From Microvirga terrae (GTDB lineage Bacteria; Pseudomonadota; Alphaproteobacteria; Rhizobiales; Beijerinckiaceae), in assembly GCF_013307435.2 (NCBI RefSeq), contig NZ_CP102845.1, positions 4,569,501 to 4,633,500 of the forward strand: DNA of 64,000 nt. The letters run 5' to 3'. Under the pieces are notes generated by a model. The model worked only from the letters and a program-made list of their open reading frames with translations, did no database searches and was not told the DNA's origin. The stretch's first letter is position 1. Every line of letters starts with the position of its first letter. Below, one piece after another: positions 17,359 through 25,830 of this stretch. Position numbers and translations under genes: made by a program.

Positions 17359-18525
17359 ATGCAAATCCCTCTGACAGCGTCTCATGACGCATGCCAGCAG
17401 ACGGCCATTTGCCTCGAAAGCGAGAACAGGAGCGGGTCTTCTACCGTCCGTGACGCCGTTGACCGGCTCTCACGGCTGCAGGGTGGGAGAACGCTCCTCG
17501 ACCTCACCAAGTCCTTCGGTTTTGGCGCATGCCTGACGATTGCCATCGGCACGGCCGTCCACACGCCCAGCGCCTCGGCGGCTGAGTCGTGGACGGCGTT
17601 GCCACCGGCCCTCGATGCCGGCCAGAACGCCATCCGGGTGCCGCCTGTGCAGCCGATGACACCGTCCACCCTGTCGGCCGGGAACACCGCGCCGGCGGAC
17701 CCGCTCGAAGCCATCGCTTCTGTCGGGGCCGTGAACGCGACGCCGGCCGAACTGCAGAAGCAGATCATCCTGTCCATTCCCCTGACCGATGCACCGACCT
17801 CTGGCAGCACCGCGACCGAGGAACCTGTCTCCCGCGAGCTCACGGAATTCATGGAGTTCGAGGACATGCGCGTGCCCGTCTGGATCGTCGACACGATCCT
17901 GCGCGCCTCCAAGGCAACGGGTGCAGATCCCGTGTACATGATGGCCCTGGCGGACAAGGAATCGAGCTTCCTGCCAGGCAACAAGGCGTCAACCTCGTCC
18001 GCGCTCGGCCTGTTTCAGTTCATTTCCAGCACATGGCTGGAAGCCGTCAAATCATTCGGCCCCATGCACGGCCTGATCGCCGAAGCGGAGGCGGTCGTCG
18101 GTTCGGGGGCTAAGATCGAGGTGACCGACGCGACGATGCGGGAGCATATCCTCGGCCTGCGCCGAAATCCCTACATCTCGGCTCTCATGGCAGCCGAGAT
18201 GATGAAGCGCGACAAGGGGAAGATCGAGACGAAGCTCGGACGCAAGCTCAGTCGCTCGGAGTTCTATCTCTCCCACTTCTTCGGAGTCGATAGTGCAAGT
18301 CGGTTCATCGCTCTGGTGGACGACACGCCCAAGAAAAGCGCACCCGATGCCTTCCCGGCCGCCGCAAAGTCGAACAAGTCTCTGTTCTTCACCAAGGATG
18401 GCAAGAAGACCCGTCAGCTGAGCGTCGCCGAGGTCTACGACAAGATCGACGACATGATCGACAAGCGCCTCAACCGCTACGAGGCCGTATCGGCCCGGGC
18501 CACGGCGGATGGCTCGGCCTTCTGA
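17359..18525 (+). CDS. soluble-lytic-transglycosylase-like protein
   Basis: The 388-residue product has a cytoplasmic-type N-terminus of about 50 residues, a hydrophobic segment at 52-68 that may act as a membrane anchor or internal signal, a Pro/Ala/Thr-rich stretch, and an SLT domain from about 175. Glu201 in ADKESSF is the expected catalytic acid, followed by SSALGLFQFISSTWLEAVK, the standard GLFQ motif. Such enzymes cleave the glycan backbone of peptidoglycan. The C-terminal 60 residues are Lys-rich and unlike the family. The ATG at 17359 has GGGGG nine bases upstream. The last 49 bases overlap the end of the convergent MFS gene. Confidence 0.83.
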   Translation: MQIPLTASHDACQQTAICLESENRSGSSTVRDAVDRLSRLQGGRTLLDLTKSFGFGACLTIAIGTAVHTPSASAAESWTALPPALDAGQNAIRVPPVQPMTPSTLSAGNTAPADPLEAIASVGAVNATPAELQKQIILSIPLTDAPTSGSTATEEPVSRELTEFMEFEDMRVPVWIVDTILRASKATGADPVYMMALADKESSFLPGNKASTSSALGLFQFISSTWLEAVKSFGPMHGLIAEAEAVVGSGAKIEVTDATMREHILGLRRNPYISALMAAEMMKRDKGKIETKLGRKLSRSEFYLSHFFGVDSASRFIALVDDTPKKSAPDAFPAAAKSNKSLFFTKDGKKTRQLSVAEVYDKIDDMIDKRLNRYEAVSARATADGSAF

Positions 18526-19805
18526 TCCGACGCCTCCGCTTTGCGGGAGCCGGCTGTTGCGAGGCTCTGATCGTCGAGGCCATCGACGTCTGCACGGGGT
18601 GTCAGACTGGCCGTCGCCGTGCTTGTCGGTGCGATATCGGCAAAGCCACCCCGGGCGGGAGACCGCTGCACCTGAAGAATCCGCATCACGATGAAGGCGA
18701 CAAGGCCCAGCGAGGCGAAGGCCGAGTAGATGAACAGGCCTTTCGGCCCCATCATCTCCATGGCCAGGGCGCCGAAAAGGGGACCGACCGTGACGCCCGT
18801 CGCCCAGGAGAACAGCAGGGTGCCGACGGTGGAGACGATCTGTCCTGGATCAACGATATCGCAGGCATGGGCGACGCAGACGGAATAGATGCACAGGGCA
18901 AGGCCGCCCCAGGCCGCAAACGACCACAGGATCAACACGTTCGCGCCCTGTGCGCTCGCCCACAGAATCAGAAGTGAAACGAGGCTCGTTCCCGCAGCGA
19001 GCCCGGCAATCACGTAGCGGCGGTCCGCCCGATCGGATAGCCACCCGAGCGGCCACTGCATCGCGAGGCTTCCGGCCTGGAGGGCGAACAGAAGGGCTGC
19101 CGCCTGATCCTGGCTCAATCCGATGGTGACCCCGAAGACGGGCGTGATGGCGATGACCGGGCCATTGACCAAGCCGACCACGAAGGCGCCGACCACCGCA
19201 GACGGCGCCGTCGCGAACAGCTTCCTGACTTCGATCCGGACGCCTTGAGGCGCCGCCGGTTCCTTGGTGGTCGTTGCGGCGATCGGAAGGAGCGAGAGCG
19301 TGATCAGTGCGCTCACCGCCATGAACAAGCCATCGGTGCGGATATTGCCGAAACCAATCCCGAGCGGGGATACCATGAGGGCAACCTTGGTACAGATCAT
19401 GTAGATCGACAGGATGCGCCCACGATGGCTGGAGATCGCGCGGGCGCTGATCCACCCGTCCGTCACGGTGAAGATGCAGGCCAGCGTCACACCCGTCAGC
19501 CCCCGCAGGAAGATCCAGGCCAGGGTCGAATGAGCCTGGGTCATGACAAGGATCAGGACGGATACCACCGCGGCGAGGCTGGCAAAGGCCCGGATATACC
19601 CCACGTGCCGGATGAAACTTGGGGCCAGCAAGCAGCCCGTCGAAAAGCCGAGCCCATAAGCCGCCGCCACGACGCCGATGGATGCGACGGAAATCCCCTC
19701 GGCCTGCATGCGTAAGGGCATGAGCGCCTGAAGCAGGCCGTTGCCGGCTTGCAGCAAGGTGGTTGCAGCCGTGATGGTCCAGATAAGTGCGAGGGATGAG
19801 TTCAC
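18477..19805 (-). CDS. MFS transporter
   Basis: This 442-residue protein has about twelve hydrophobic segments in two halves, typical of the major facilitator superfamily, and resembles the YcaD/UMF1-like sugar-phosphate or drug transporters. A conserved loop 2-3 element (RHVGYIRAFASLAAV near residue 70) and WPLGWLSDRADRRYVI near 255 are visible. The C-terminal 50 residues are polar and low in complexity. The start is uncertain: I chose GTG at 19805, with TTG at 19838 as alternative, and neither has a clear ribosome binding site. Its 3' end overlaps the transglycosylase gene by 49 bp on the opposite strand. The substrate is unknown. Confidence 0.85.
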   Translation of the reverse strand: MNSSLALIWTITAATTLLQAGNGLLQALMPLRMQAEGISVASIGVVAAAYGLGFSTGCLLAPSFIRHVGYIRAFASLAAVVSVLILVMTQAHSTLAWIFLRGLTGVTLACIFTVTDGWISARAISSHRGRILSIYMICTKVALMVSPLGIGFGNIRTDGLFMAVSALITLSLLPIAATTTKEPAAPQGVRIEVRKLFATAPSAVVGAFVVGLVNGPVIAITPVFGVTIGLSQDQAAALLFALQAGSLAMQWPLGWLSDRADRRYVIAGLAAGTSLVSLLILWASAQGANVLILWSFAAWGGLALCIYSVCVAHACDIVDPGQIVSTVGTLLFSWATGVTVGPLFGALAMEMMGPKGLFIYSAFASLGLVAFIVMRILQVQRSPARGGFADIAPTSTATASLTPRADVDGLDDQSLATAGSRKAEASDQKAEPSAVARADTAS

Positions 19806-19964
19806 AATCGAATCGGTGATGCAAAGCGGCAGCCGCAAAGATCACCAAGATAGAAAGCAGGTGCCACGCAAGATCAAGAGTTGATCCGAACCCTATCGAT
19901 TTTCTTTAGTCGGCCCGATCGGCCCGGCCGCGCTGCCGGACACGCACGCATGTCCCCTCAGGCC

Positions 19965-20195
19965 TCACCGGCCCCGGCGATCCTTCTGGAAGCTGGCGAA
20001 GAGGTAGAAGCCGTTGAAGCGCACGCCCTCCATGGCAGCCTTCCGGTCGAAACCGAGGGGTGCCTCCTGGCTTTCGATCCGACCGCCGAACTGCCAGTGC
20101 GGTCCCACGACGAACGAGGGAACCGAGCGCTCTTCCGGGACGGCACAGACCAGACCGTCCGGCTGCGTACTTTGGAACAGATTATATGAGTACAT
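19965..20195 (-). CDS. small conserved-looking hypothetical protein
   Basis: I do not recognise a named family. The 76-residue product starts MYSYNLFQS, contains LVCAVPEERSVPSFV and HWQFGG, and has no signal peptide or membrane segment. An AGGAG lies seven bases before the ATG, which supports real translation. It may be a short soluble protein of the type annotated as hypothetical in Methylobacteriaceae. It is flanked by an MFS gene on the same strand and ggt on the other strand. Confidence 0.62.
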   Translation of the reverse strand: MYSYNLFQSTQPDGLVCAVPEERSVPSFVVGPHWQFGGRIESQEAPLGFDRKAAMEGVRFNGFYLFASFQKDRRGR

Positions 20196-20386
20196 GTCCC
20201 TGCTCCTGTGTCGGCCTCACGAATCGCACCCTGCCGGAAAAGAGTGACAGGAGTGTGATATTGCAGCGCAGCAAATACAGAATTTCTTCTCTGACTCTGT
20301 CCAAACGAAGTGGCGCAAGGAGACGATCCTTTGTTAGGCTCGTTCCAGACCGGTAGGTCCAACCACGGAAGAGGGAGCTTATCAGC

Positions 20387-22141
20387 ATGACCAATCGGAA
20401 TGCTCTTCGGCGGGGTTTCTTCGGGCTCGGTCTTCTTGCCAGCCTGCCTTTGTCCGCGCCGGTTCTGGCCCAAGCCCTCGCTCCTGCTCCAGAAGCTCCC
20501 ACGGGGCGAACGCTCAAGTCCGCCGGCACGGCGACGAAAGACATGGTTGCCGCCGCCAATCCCCTGGCCGCACAAGCGGGCCGGGACATTCTCGCGGCTG
20601 GCGGCAGTGCGGTCGATGCCGCGATCGCCGTTCAGCTCGTCCTCAATCTCGTCGAGCCACAGAGCTCAGGCATCGGCGGCGGCGCTTTCATGGTCTTCTG
20701 GGACGGAAAGACAATGACGACGCTCGACGGGCGCGAAACGGCTCCGGCTGCCGCGAAGCCGGAGCGGTTTCTCGGCCCCGACGGCAAGCCGATGAAATTC
20801 TACGATGCCGTCGTCGGCGGCCGCTCGGTCGGCGTTCCGGGCACCTTGCGCCTGCTGGAAACGGCTCACAGAAACTGGGGCAAGCTGGCCTGGCCGCAGG
20901 TGATCGAACCCGCGGCTCGTCTCGCCGAGGAGGGCTTTGCGATCTCGCCGCGGCTCAACGGGCTCCTGGGGCAGGAAAAGTATCTCCAGAACGATCCAGT
21001 GGCCCGCGCCTATTTCTATGAGGCGGACGGCACGCCAAAGGCGGTCGGAACGGTCCTCAAGAACCCGGCCTTCGCCAAGACCCTCCGGGCCATTGCCGAC
21101 AAGGGCGCGGATGCCTTCTACACGGGCGAGATCGCCCAGGACATCGTGACCACGGTGACCGGCCACGCCACGAATCCGGGCGACATGACCCTTGACGATC
21201 TGAAGGGCTACAAGGTCCAGGAGCGCGATCCCGTGTGCGGAAACTACCGGGCCTACAGGATCTGCGGCATGGGCCCGCCGAGTTCGGGTCAGGTCGCGGT
21301 GCAGCAGATCATGGGCGTCCTGGAGACGCAAGACATGGGGTCGCTGAAGCCCGACCCGGAGGCGGTTCATTGGATCGCCGAGGCAGGCCGCCTCGCCTAT
21401 GCGGACCGGGCACTCTTTTTGGCCGATCCCGCCTTCGTCAACGTGCCGGTCAGGGGCCTGACCGATCCGGGATATCTCAAGAGCCGTGCGGCCCTGGTCG
21501 ACCCGAACAAGTCCATGGGCAAGGCGAAGCCCGGCGATCCGCCCTTCCAGAAGACCTTCCTGTGGGGGCCGTCGGACGGAATCGAATTCGGCACGAGCCA
21601 CATGTCCATCGTGGATCGCAACGGCAACGCGGTGTCGATGACGACCACGATCGAGGATGGCTTCGGCTCGAGGCTGATGACCAAAAGCGGATTCCTGCTC
21701 AACAACGAACTCACCGATTTCTCCTTCGCCACGACGGACGACGACAAGCCCGTCGCCAATCGCGTCGAGGCGGGCAAGCGCCCCCGTTCCTCCATGGCGC
21801 CGACCATCGTGCTCGACGGCAGCGGCAAGCTCTACGCGGTCGTCGGTTCCCCGGGCGGCAGCCTCATCATCAACTACGTGGCCAAGACCCTCGTGGGCAT
21901 CCTGGACTGGAAGCTCGATCCGCAGGTCGCAGCCGATCTTCCCAATGTCGGGAGCCGCAACGGCCCGACCGAGCTGGAGGCCGGCACGGAGGCCGAAGGA
22001 TGGAAGGCGGCGCTGGAGGCGAAGGGCCACGAGGTCAAGCTGATCGACCAGAACTCCGGCATCCATGCTATCGTCGTGACGCCAGCCGGGCTGGTGGGCG
22101 GCGCCGACAGCCGCCGCGAAGGCGTTGCCATCGGCAACTGA
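20387..22141 (+). CDS. ggt: gamma-glutamyltransferase
   Basis: The 584-residue periplasmic enzyme hydrolyses or transfers the gamma-glutamyl group of glutathione. A signal peptide covers about residues 1-29 (ending VLAQA). The precursor is expected to self-cleave before Thr403 in FGTSHMSIVD, the nucleophile of the small subunit. SSGIGGGAF near residue 94, the GMGPPSSGQ block near 295 and the PGGS motif near 490 are family signatures. An AGAGGGAG element precedes the ATG. The next gene, an rfbD-like reductase, is 57 bp downstream and probably separate. Confidence 0.95.
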   Translation: MTNRNALRRGFFGLGLLASLPLSAPVLAQALAPAPEAPTGRTLKSAGTATKDMVAAANPLAAQAGRDILAAGGSAVDAAIAVQLVLNLVEPQSSGIGGGAFMVFWDGKTMTTLDGRETAPAAAKPERFLGPDGKPMKFYDAVVGGRSVGVPGTLRLLETAHRNWGKLAWPQVIEPAARLAEEGFAISPRLNGLLGQEKYLQNDPVARAYFYEADGTPKAVGTVLKNPAFAKTLRAIADKGADAFYTGEIAQDIVTTVTGHATNPGDMTLDDLKGYKVQERDPVCGNYRAYRICGMGPPSSGQVAVQQIMGVLETQDMGSLKPDPEAVHWIAEAGRLAYADRALFLADPAFVNVPVRGLTDPGYLKSRAALVDPNKSMGKAKPGDPPFQKTFLWGPSDGIEFGTSHMSIVDRNGNAVSMTTTIEDGFGSRLMTKSGFLLNNELTDFSFATTDDDKPVANRVEAGKRPRSSMAPTIVLDGSGKLYAVVGSPGGSLIINYVAKTLVGILDWKLDPQVAADLPNVGSRNGPTELEAGTEAEGWKAALEAKGHEVKLIDQNSGIHAIVVTPAGLVGGADSRREGVAIGN

Positions 22142-22198
22142 TCTTGCCTGGGCGGCTCTGCTCGATTAGGCCGCCCTCACCATCATAGAGGATTGCAG

Positions 22199-23110
22199 GT
22201 GTCCATGCGTATCATCATCGTCGGCAAGGAAGGACAGGTCGCCCGTGCGCTGGCGGAGCGCGCGCGGGCGCACGGCGCTCAGGCCGTCCTCGTCGGCCGC
22301 CCCAAGCTCGATCTCGCCGATCCCTCAGGCATCGAGGACGCGCTGATCGAAACCGGCGGCGACCTGATCGTGAATGCCGCCGCCTACACGGCCGTGGACC
22401 AGGCGGAAACGGACCCTGAACTGGCGGAAGCCATCAACGGCATCGGCGCGGGCGTCGTGGCCGGTGCCGCCACGGCGATGAACGTGCCCGTCATCCACCT
22501 GTCCACCGACTACGTCTTCGACGGCACGGCCGACCGGCCCTATCGAGAGGACGATCCGGTCTCGCCGCTGGGAGCCTATGGCACGTCGAAGCTTTTGGGC
22601 GAGGAAGCCGTGGCGGCCGAGGCTGAGGATCATGTCATCCTGCGCACCGCCTGGGTCTACAGTCCGTTCGGCAAGAATTTCGTGAAGACCATGCTGCGCC
22701 TCGCGGCCGACCGTGAAGAGCTCGGCGTGGTCGGCGACCAGCATGGATCGCCCACCAGCGCCCTCGACATCGCGGACGGCATTTTCGCCATCAGCCGCAA
22801 CCTTCTCGAGCGGCGGGAGGACCGGACGCTGCGCGGGTTGTTCCATATGACGGGGACGGGCTTCGCGAGCTGGGCGGAATTCGCCACGGAGATCTTCGCC
22901 CTGTCGGCCCGGCTCGGCGGCCCTTCGGCGAAGGTCCGGCCGATCGCAACGGCGGATTACCCGACGCCGGCCAAACGGCCAGCCAACTCCCGGCTCGACT
23001 GCAGCAAGCTGAAAGACGTCCACGGGGTGGTCCTGCCGCTCTGGCGATCGTCCCTGGAACCTTGCGTCAAGCGTCTGATCGAGGAAGCGCGCAAGGAAGT
23101 GGCGCGCTGA
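22199..23110 (+). CDS. rfbD: dTDP-4-dehydrorhamnose reductase-like protein
   Basis: This 303-residue extended short-chain dehydrogenase resembles RfbD, which makes dTDP-L-rhamnose. The N-terminal nucleotide motif is VGKEGQVARAL, STDYVFDG near residue 100 is the RmlD signature, and the catalytic YxxxK is YGTSK near 125. The other rhamnose genes (rfbA, B, C) are absent, so it is an orphan copy and its true substrate is uncertain. I chose GTG at 22199 because AGAGGA lies six bases upstream; ATG at 22205 is the alternative. Confidence 0.85.
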   Translation: MSMRIIIVGKEGQVARALAERARAHGAQAVLVGRPKLDLADPSGIEDALIETGGDLIVNAAAYTAVDQAETDPELAEAINGIGAGVVAGAATAMNVPVIHLSTDYVFDGTADRPYREDDPVSPLGAYGTSKLLGEEAVAAEAEDHVILRTAWVYSPFGKNFVKTMLRLAADREELGVVGDQHGSPTSALDIADGIFAISRNLLERREDRTLRGLFHMTGTGFASWAEFATEIFALSARLGGPSAKVRPIATADYPTPAKRPANSRLDCSKLKDVHGVVLPLWRSSLEPCVKRLIEEARKEVAR

Positions 23111-23155
23111 CGACCGGATCGGAGAAGGAAATTATGAAACTTTCCGCGAGAAAAG

Positions 23156-23183
23156 ACGATTGTTCTTTTTAAAGAACAATCGT
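23156..23183. promoter_or_regulatory. perfect 28-bp palindrome before metZ
   Basis: Two 13-bp arms, ACGATTGTTCTTT and AAAGAACAATCGT, flank a TT centre with no mismatch. The palindrome is AT-rich against its surroundings, directly touches the AGGA ribosome binding site of metZ, and ends 11 bp before its start codon. It could be an operator or an RNA hairpin. Confidence 0.7.
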
Positions 23184-23194
23184 AGGATCCCCTC

Positions 23195-24385
23195 ATGACC
23201 TCGCCGCACCAACCCGACTATCACCTGGAAACCCGCCTCGTTCATGAGGGCCATCAACGCACGCCCTTCGGCGAGACGTCGGAAGCGCTCTTCCTCACCC
23301 AGGGTTTTGTTTACGAGAGTGCGGAGAGCGCGGAGAGGCGCTTCCTGAACGAGGAGCCCGGCTATAGCTACAGCCGCTACTCCAATCCGACGATCGACGC
23401 CTTCGAGCAGCGGATCGCTGCCCTTGAAGGGGCTGAGGCGGCCCGGGCTACGGCGAGCGGCATGGCAGCGGTGACCGCCGCCATGGTCGGACAGGTCCAG
23501 GCGGGAGATCATGTGGTGGCCGCCCGCGCTCTCTTCGGCTCGTGCCGGTGGGTGGTGGAGGATCTCCTGCCCCGCTTCGGCGTCGGCTGCACTCTCGTCG
23601 ACGGCGCCGATCTGAACCAATGGCGCGAGGCGGTGCGACCGGAAACAAGAGCTTTCCTGCTCGAGACCCCGACCAACCCGAGCCTTGAGATCATCGATAT
23701 CGCGGCCGTCGCAGCAATCGCGCATGAGGCGGGCGCGACGCTCACCGTCGACAACGTCTTCGCCACACCCCTCTTCCAGAAGCCCCTGGTCCTGGGGGCG
23801 GACTGCGTTGTCTATTCCGCGACCAAGCACATCGACGGACAGGGCCGCTGTCTCGGAGGCGTGATCCTGGCCTCGACCGAATTCATCGAGACGAAAGTGC
23901 AGCAGTTCCTGCGCATGACAGGGCCGTCGATCTCACCTTTCAACGCCTGGGTGCTCCTGAAGGGCCTGGAGACCCTTCCCCTGCGTGTCGAGAGGCAGAC
24001 GGCAACGGCAGGCTATCTTGCGGACGCCCTCCATGATCATCCCAAGGTTCAGCGGCTGACCTATCCGGGTCGGGCTGACCATCCTCAGGCCGAGTTGATC
24101 CGGCGCCAGATGAGCGGTGGCTCGACCATGATCGCCCTCCAGGTGAAGGGCGGCAAGGAAGCAGCCTTCCGTTTCCTGAATGCGCTGAACCTGATCCGGA
24201 TTTCGAACAATCTGGGTGACGCGAAGAGCCTCGTCACCCACCCGGCCACGACCACGCACCAGCGATTCACGCCGGGTCAGCGCGGCGAGATGGGCATTCC
24301 GGACGGCCTCGTGCGCCTTTCAATCGGGCTCGAGCATCGTGACGACCTGCTGGCCGATCTCACGGGTGCTCTCGAGCGCGCGTGA
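23195..24385 (+). CDS. metZ: O-succinylhomoserine sulfhydrylase
   Basis: This 396-residue PLP enzyme of the Cys/Met metabolism family makes homocysteine from O-succinylhomoserine and sulfide. The Schiff-base lysine is Lys211 in YSATKHIDGQG; the SRYSNPT segment near residue 60 and LVTHPATTTHQRF near 345 are family blocks. The HIDGQGRCLGG sequence fits MetZ better than cystathionine gamma-synthase. In many alphaproteobacteria metZ is preceded by a SAM-II riboswitch; here the 84-bp upstream gap instead holds a perfect palindrome. rfbD lies upstream on the same strand and could share a transcript. Confidence 0.92.
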   Translation: MTSPHQPDYHLETRLVHEGHQRTPFGETSEALFLTQGFVYESAESAERRFLNEEPGYSYSRYSNPTIDAFEQRIAALEGAEAARATASGMAAVTAAMVGQVQAGDHVVAARALFGSCRWVVEDLLPRFGVGCTLVDGADLNQWREAVRPETRAFLLETPTNPSLEIIDIAAVAAIAHEAGATLTVDNVFATPLFQKPLVLGADCVVYSATKHIDGQGRCLGGVILASTEFIETKVQQFLRMTGPSISPFNAWVLLKGLETLPLRVERQTATAGYLADALHDHPKVQRLTYPGRADHPQAELIRRQMSGGSTMIALQVKGGKEAAFRFLNALNLIRISNNLGDAKSLVTHPATTTHQRFTPGQRGEMGIPDGLVRLSIGLEHRDDLLADLTGALERA

Positions 24386-24411
24386 GCGCGAACCTATACT
24401 CTTGAGCCGAT

Positions 24412-24789
24412 CTATTGCGGCGTCTGCGAGGGCGCGGACGTTGCGGGCGACCGCGCACCGGTGCCCTGCTGAGACTGCACCCGGTCGAACATGCGCAGGG
24501 CCGCATCGACACAGGACTGCGTCGATTCCCGATTCCCGCAGACGACCCGAAGCTGCGTATCGCCGCTGCGCAGGAAGAACCGGGCTCCGCGCTCGGGCCG
24601 CTCATCCCGATCATCGTCATCGTCCCGCATGATCGGGCTGCGGCGGCGGTCTCGGTCGCGATCCCATCCGTCGTGGCTCTCGCGCCAGCTTCCGCGACCG
24701 AAATCGTCACGGCTTCGCGATGATTCCTGACTCCACGCGCCGGTCGCCAAGACGACAAGGCCAGCGGCCAGAATGAATGCTCTCTTCAT
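24412..24789 (-). CDS. small secreted hypothetical protein
   Basis: The 125-residue product has a clear signal peptide (about residues 1-20, ending GAWSQE). A very polar Arg/Asp-rich stretch with a DDDDDRDE run near residue 60 follows. A small conserved-looking core, RFFLRSGDTQLRVVCGNRES with two cysteines (CG and SC), ends before a Ser/Thr/Pro tail. GGAGGAAG six bases before the ATG strongly supports translation. I do not know its function. It converges with metZ, ending 26 bp from it. Confidence 0.78.
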   Translation of the reverse strand: MKRAFILAAGLVVLATGAWSQESSRSRDDFGRGSWRESHDGWDRDRDRRRSPIMRDDDDDRDERPERGARFFLRSGDTQLRVVCGNRESTQSCVDAALRMFDRVQSQQGTGARSPATSAPSQTPQ

Positions 24790-25114
24790 AGAAATCTTCC
24801 TCCGGAGATGATGCTAGAAACAGGAATGGATCCGCTTCCTCGTGGCACGAAGCAATTGCGCGCCATCACCAACGGATGTGAACAGGCCACAGGACGCTTG
24901 GTTCCTGTGGGGCGCGCACCTGCTGCATCCGAACCTGCAGTGCACCGGACCTGAGCCGGGCGCGGCACGACCATCGGAGTGGCTGAAACCAGGATTATCC
25001 GACATTCCCCAGTGCAATCTGGCTTGTCTCCATACTCTCACGAGGCGCATGAGCCGCGGAACCCCGACTGCACCTCTACGTTGGCCTTCTGCTCTTGCTG
25101 AGAAGGAGGCCGTC
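24790..25114. other. intergenic region with EcfG-type promoter
   Basis: This 325-bp region separates the divergent secreted-protein gene and a cluster of very small genes. Apart from the EcfG-like promoter at 25058-25082 near its right end I see no gene or repeat in it. Confidence 0.5.
25058..25082 (+). promoter_or_regulatory. sigma-EcfG-type general stress promoter
   Basis: GGAAC (25058-25062) is followed after exactly 16 bp by CGTT (25079-25082), the consensus recognised by the alphaproteobacterial general stress sigma factor EcfG. It ends 32 bp before the start of the small-gene cluster. Confidence 0.75.
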
Positions 25115-25279
25115 ATGAAGTGCCAGTTCTGCCACCAGGAAATCGAGAACCCTTGCCACAATGCCCAGGAGATGCAGCAGCGCGCGGCCAGTCATGTGGA
25201 GCGCTGCGAACATGCGCTCCAAGACCAGCAAGGCATGGGGTCGGGCGCGCACCGCAGCGATATTCAAAGCAAAGGCTGA
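25115..25279 (+). CDS. 54-residue cysteine/histidine-rich small protein
   Basis: The product starts MKCQFCHQEIENPCH, giving a CxxC pair plus a third cysteine, and later has HVERCEH. Together these could bind one zinc ion. AAGGAGG lies six bases before the ATG. It is the first gene after the EcfG-type promoter and is followed 4 bp later by another small gene. The family is unknown to me. A role in the general stress response is inferred only from the promoter. Confidence 0.72.
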   Translation: MKCQFCHQEIENPCHNAQEMQQRAASHVERCEHALQDQQGMGSGAHRSDIQSKG

Positions 25280-25283
25280 AGTC

Positions 25284-25493
25284 ATGGCCGGCAAGGCTGA
25301 CGACCGCGCTCAAGGTTTGGCCGAGCGGAGCCTGAACGCCAGCATCGTCCCTCCGACCGAGGAGAACTCTGTCCATCGAAGCCGCGACGATCGTTCTGCC
25401 AGCGACCGCCGACTGGACGAGAACGATCAGCGCGAGGGGTTGGAACAAGCCGATCCGGCAACCTCGACGGCGGACAGCCGCAGCACGCCATAG
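25284..25493 (+). CDS. 69-residue hydrophilic small protein
   Basis: This product is rich in Asp, Glu, Arg and Ser with almost no large hydrophobic residues, so it is probably disordered. It starts MAGKADDRAQG and has no recognisable domain. It begins 4 bp after the upstream small gene with an AAGG element upstream, and its TAG stop overlaps the ribosome binding site of the next gene (TAGGAG). The spacing argues for one transcript of three genes. Disordered stress proteins are common in desiccation or osmotic responses, but that is inference. Confidence 0.6.
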   Translation: MAGKADDRAQGLAERSLNASIVPPTEENSVHRSRDDRSASDRRLDENDQREGLEQADPATSTADSRSTP

Positions 25494-25502
25494 GAGTACG
25501 CG

Positions 25503-25604
25503 ATGGCCCGCAAAGCCCGTATGAGACCGTCTTGGAAGAAGGCGAAGGCCCGCAAACGGAAGATCTTGGGATCCCGCAAGGAGCGAGTGACCCAACGCAG
25601 CTGA
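25503..25604 (+). CDS. 33-residue strongly basic small protein
   Basis: An ATG with AGGAG six bases upstream opens a 33-codon frame beginning MARKARMRPSWKKAKARKRK. Fifteen of 33 residues are Lys or Arg, and a single Trp is present. The charge suggests nucleic-acid or ribosome binding, though very basic short frames can also arise by chance. It is the third member of the cluster behind the EcfG-type promoter. Confidence 0.5.
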   Translation: MARKARMRPSWKKAKARKRKILGSRKERVTQRS

Positions 25605-25699
25605 CTTCGCTGAATTCTGCTCCGGCGGCCCGCGAAAGCGGGTCGTTTCATATAGCAGTCGAGATTCCTGAGTGGCACCTTATCACCGGAGACATTTGA

Positions 25700-25713
25700 A
25701 TTGTTATAACAAT
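25700..25713. promoter_or_regulatory. 14-bp perfect palindrome upstream of membrane gene
   Basis: ATTGTTATAACAAT is a perfect palindrome inside a 226-bp AT-rich gap, 117 bp before the start of the next gene. Its TTG/CAA ends recall CRP/FNR-type sites, but the half-site spacing is two bases shorter than the FNR consensus. Confidence 0.45.
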
Positions 25714-25830
25714 ATTGTAGTGATAATACCCTAGAAGATCTATTGTGCTTTCCCACACATCGGACATTGTGCTCACGGTTGTAGTGAAAACAAAAGCAAA
25801 CGACCCAGGGAATACTTCTAGGAGGACCTC

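Noticed and set aside
23111..23194. A SAM-II riboswitch before metZ
   Set aside because: The 84-bp gap lacks the conserved SAM-II core and consists mainly of a perfect palindrome.
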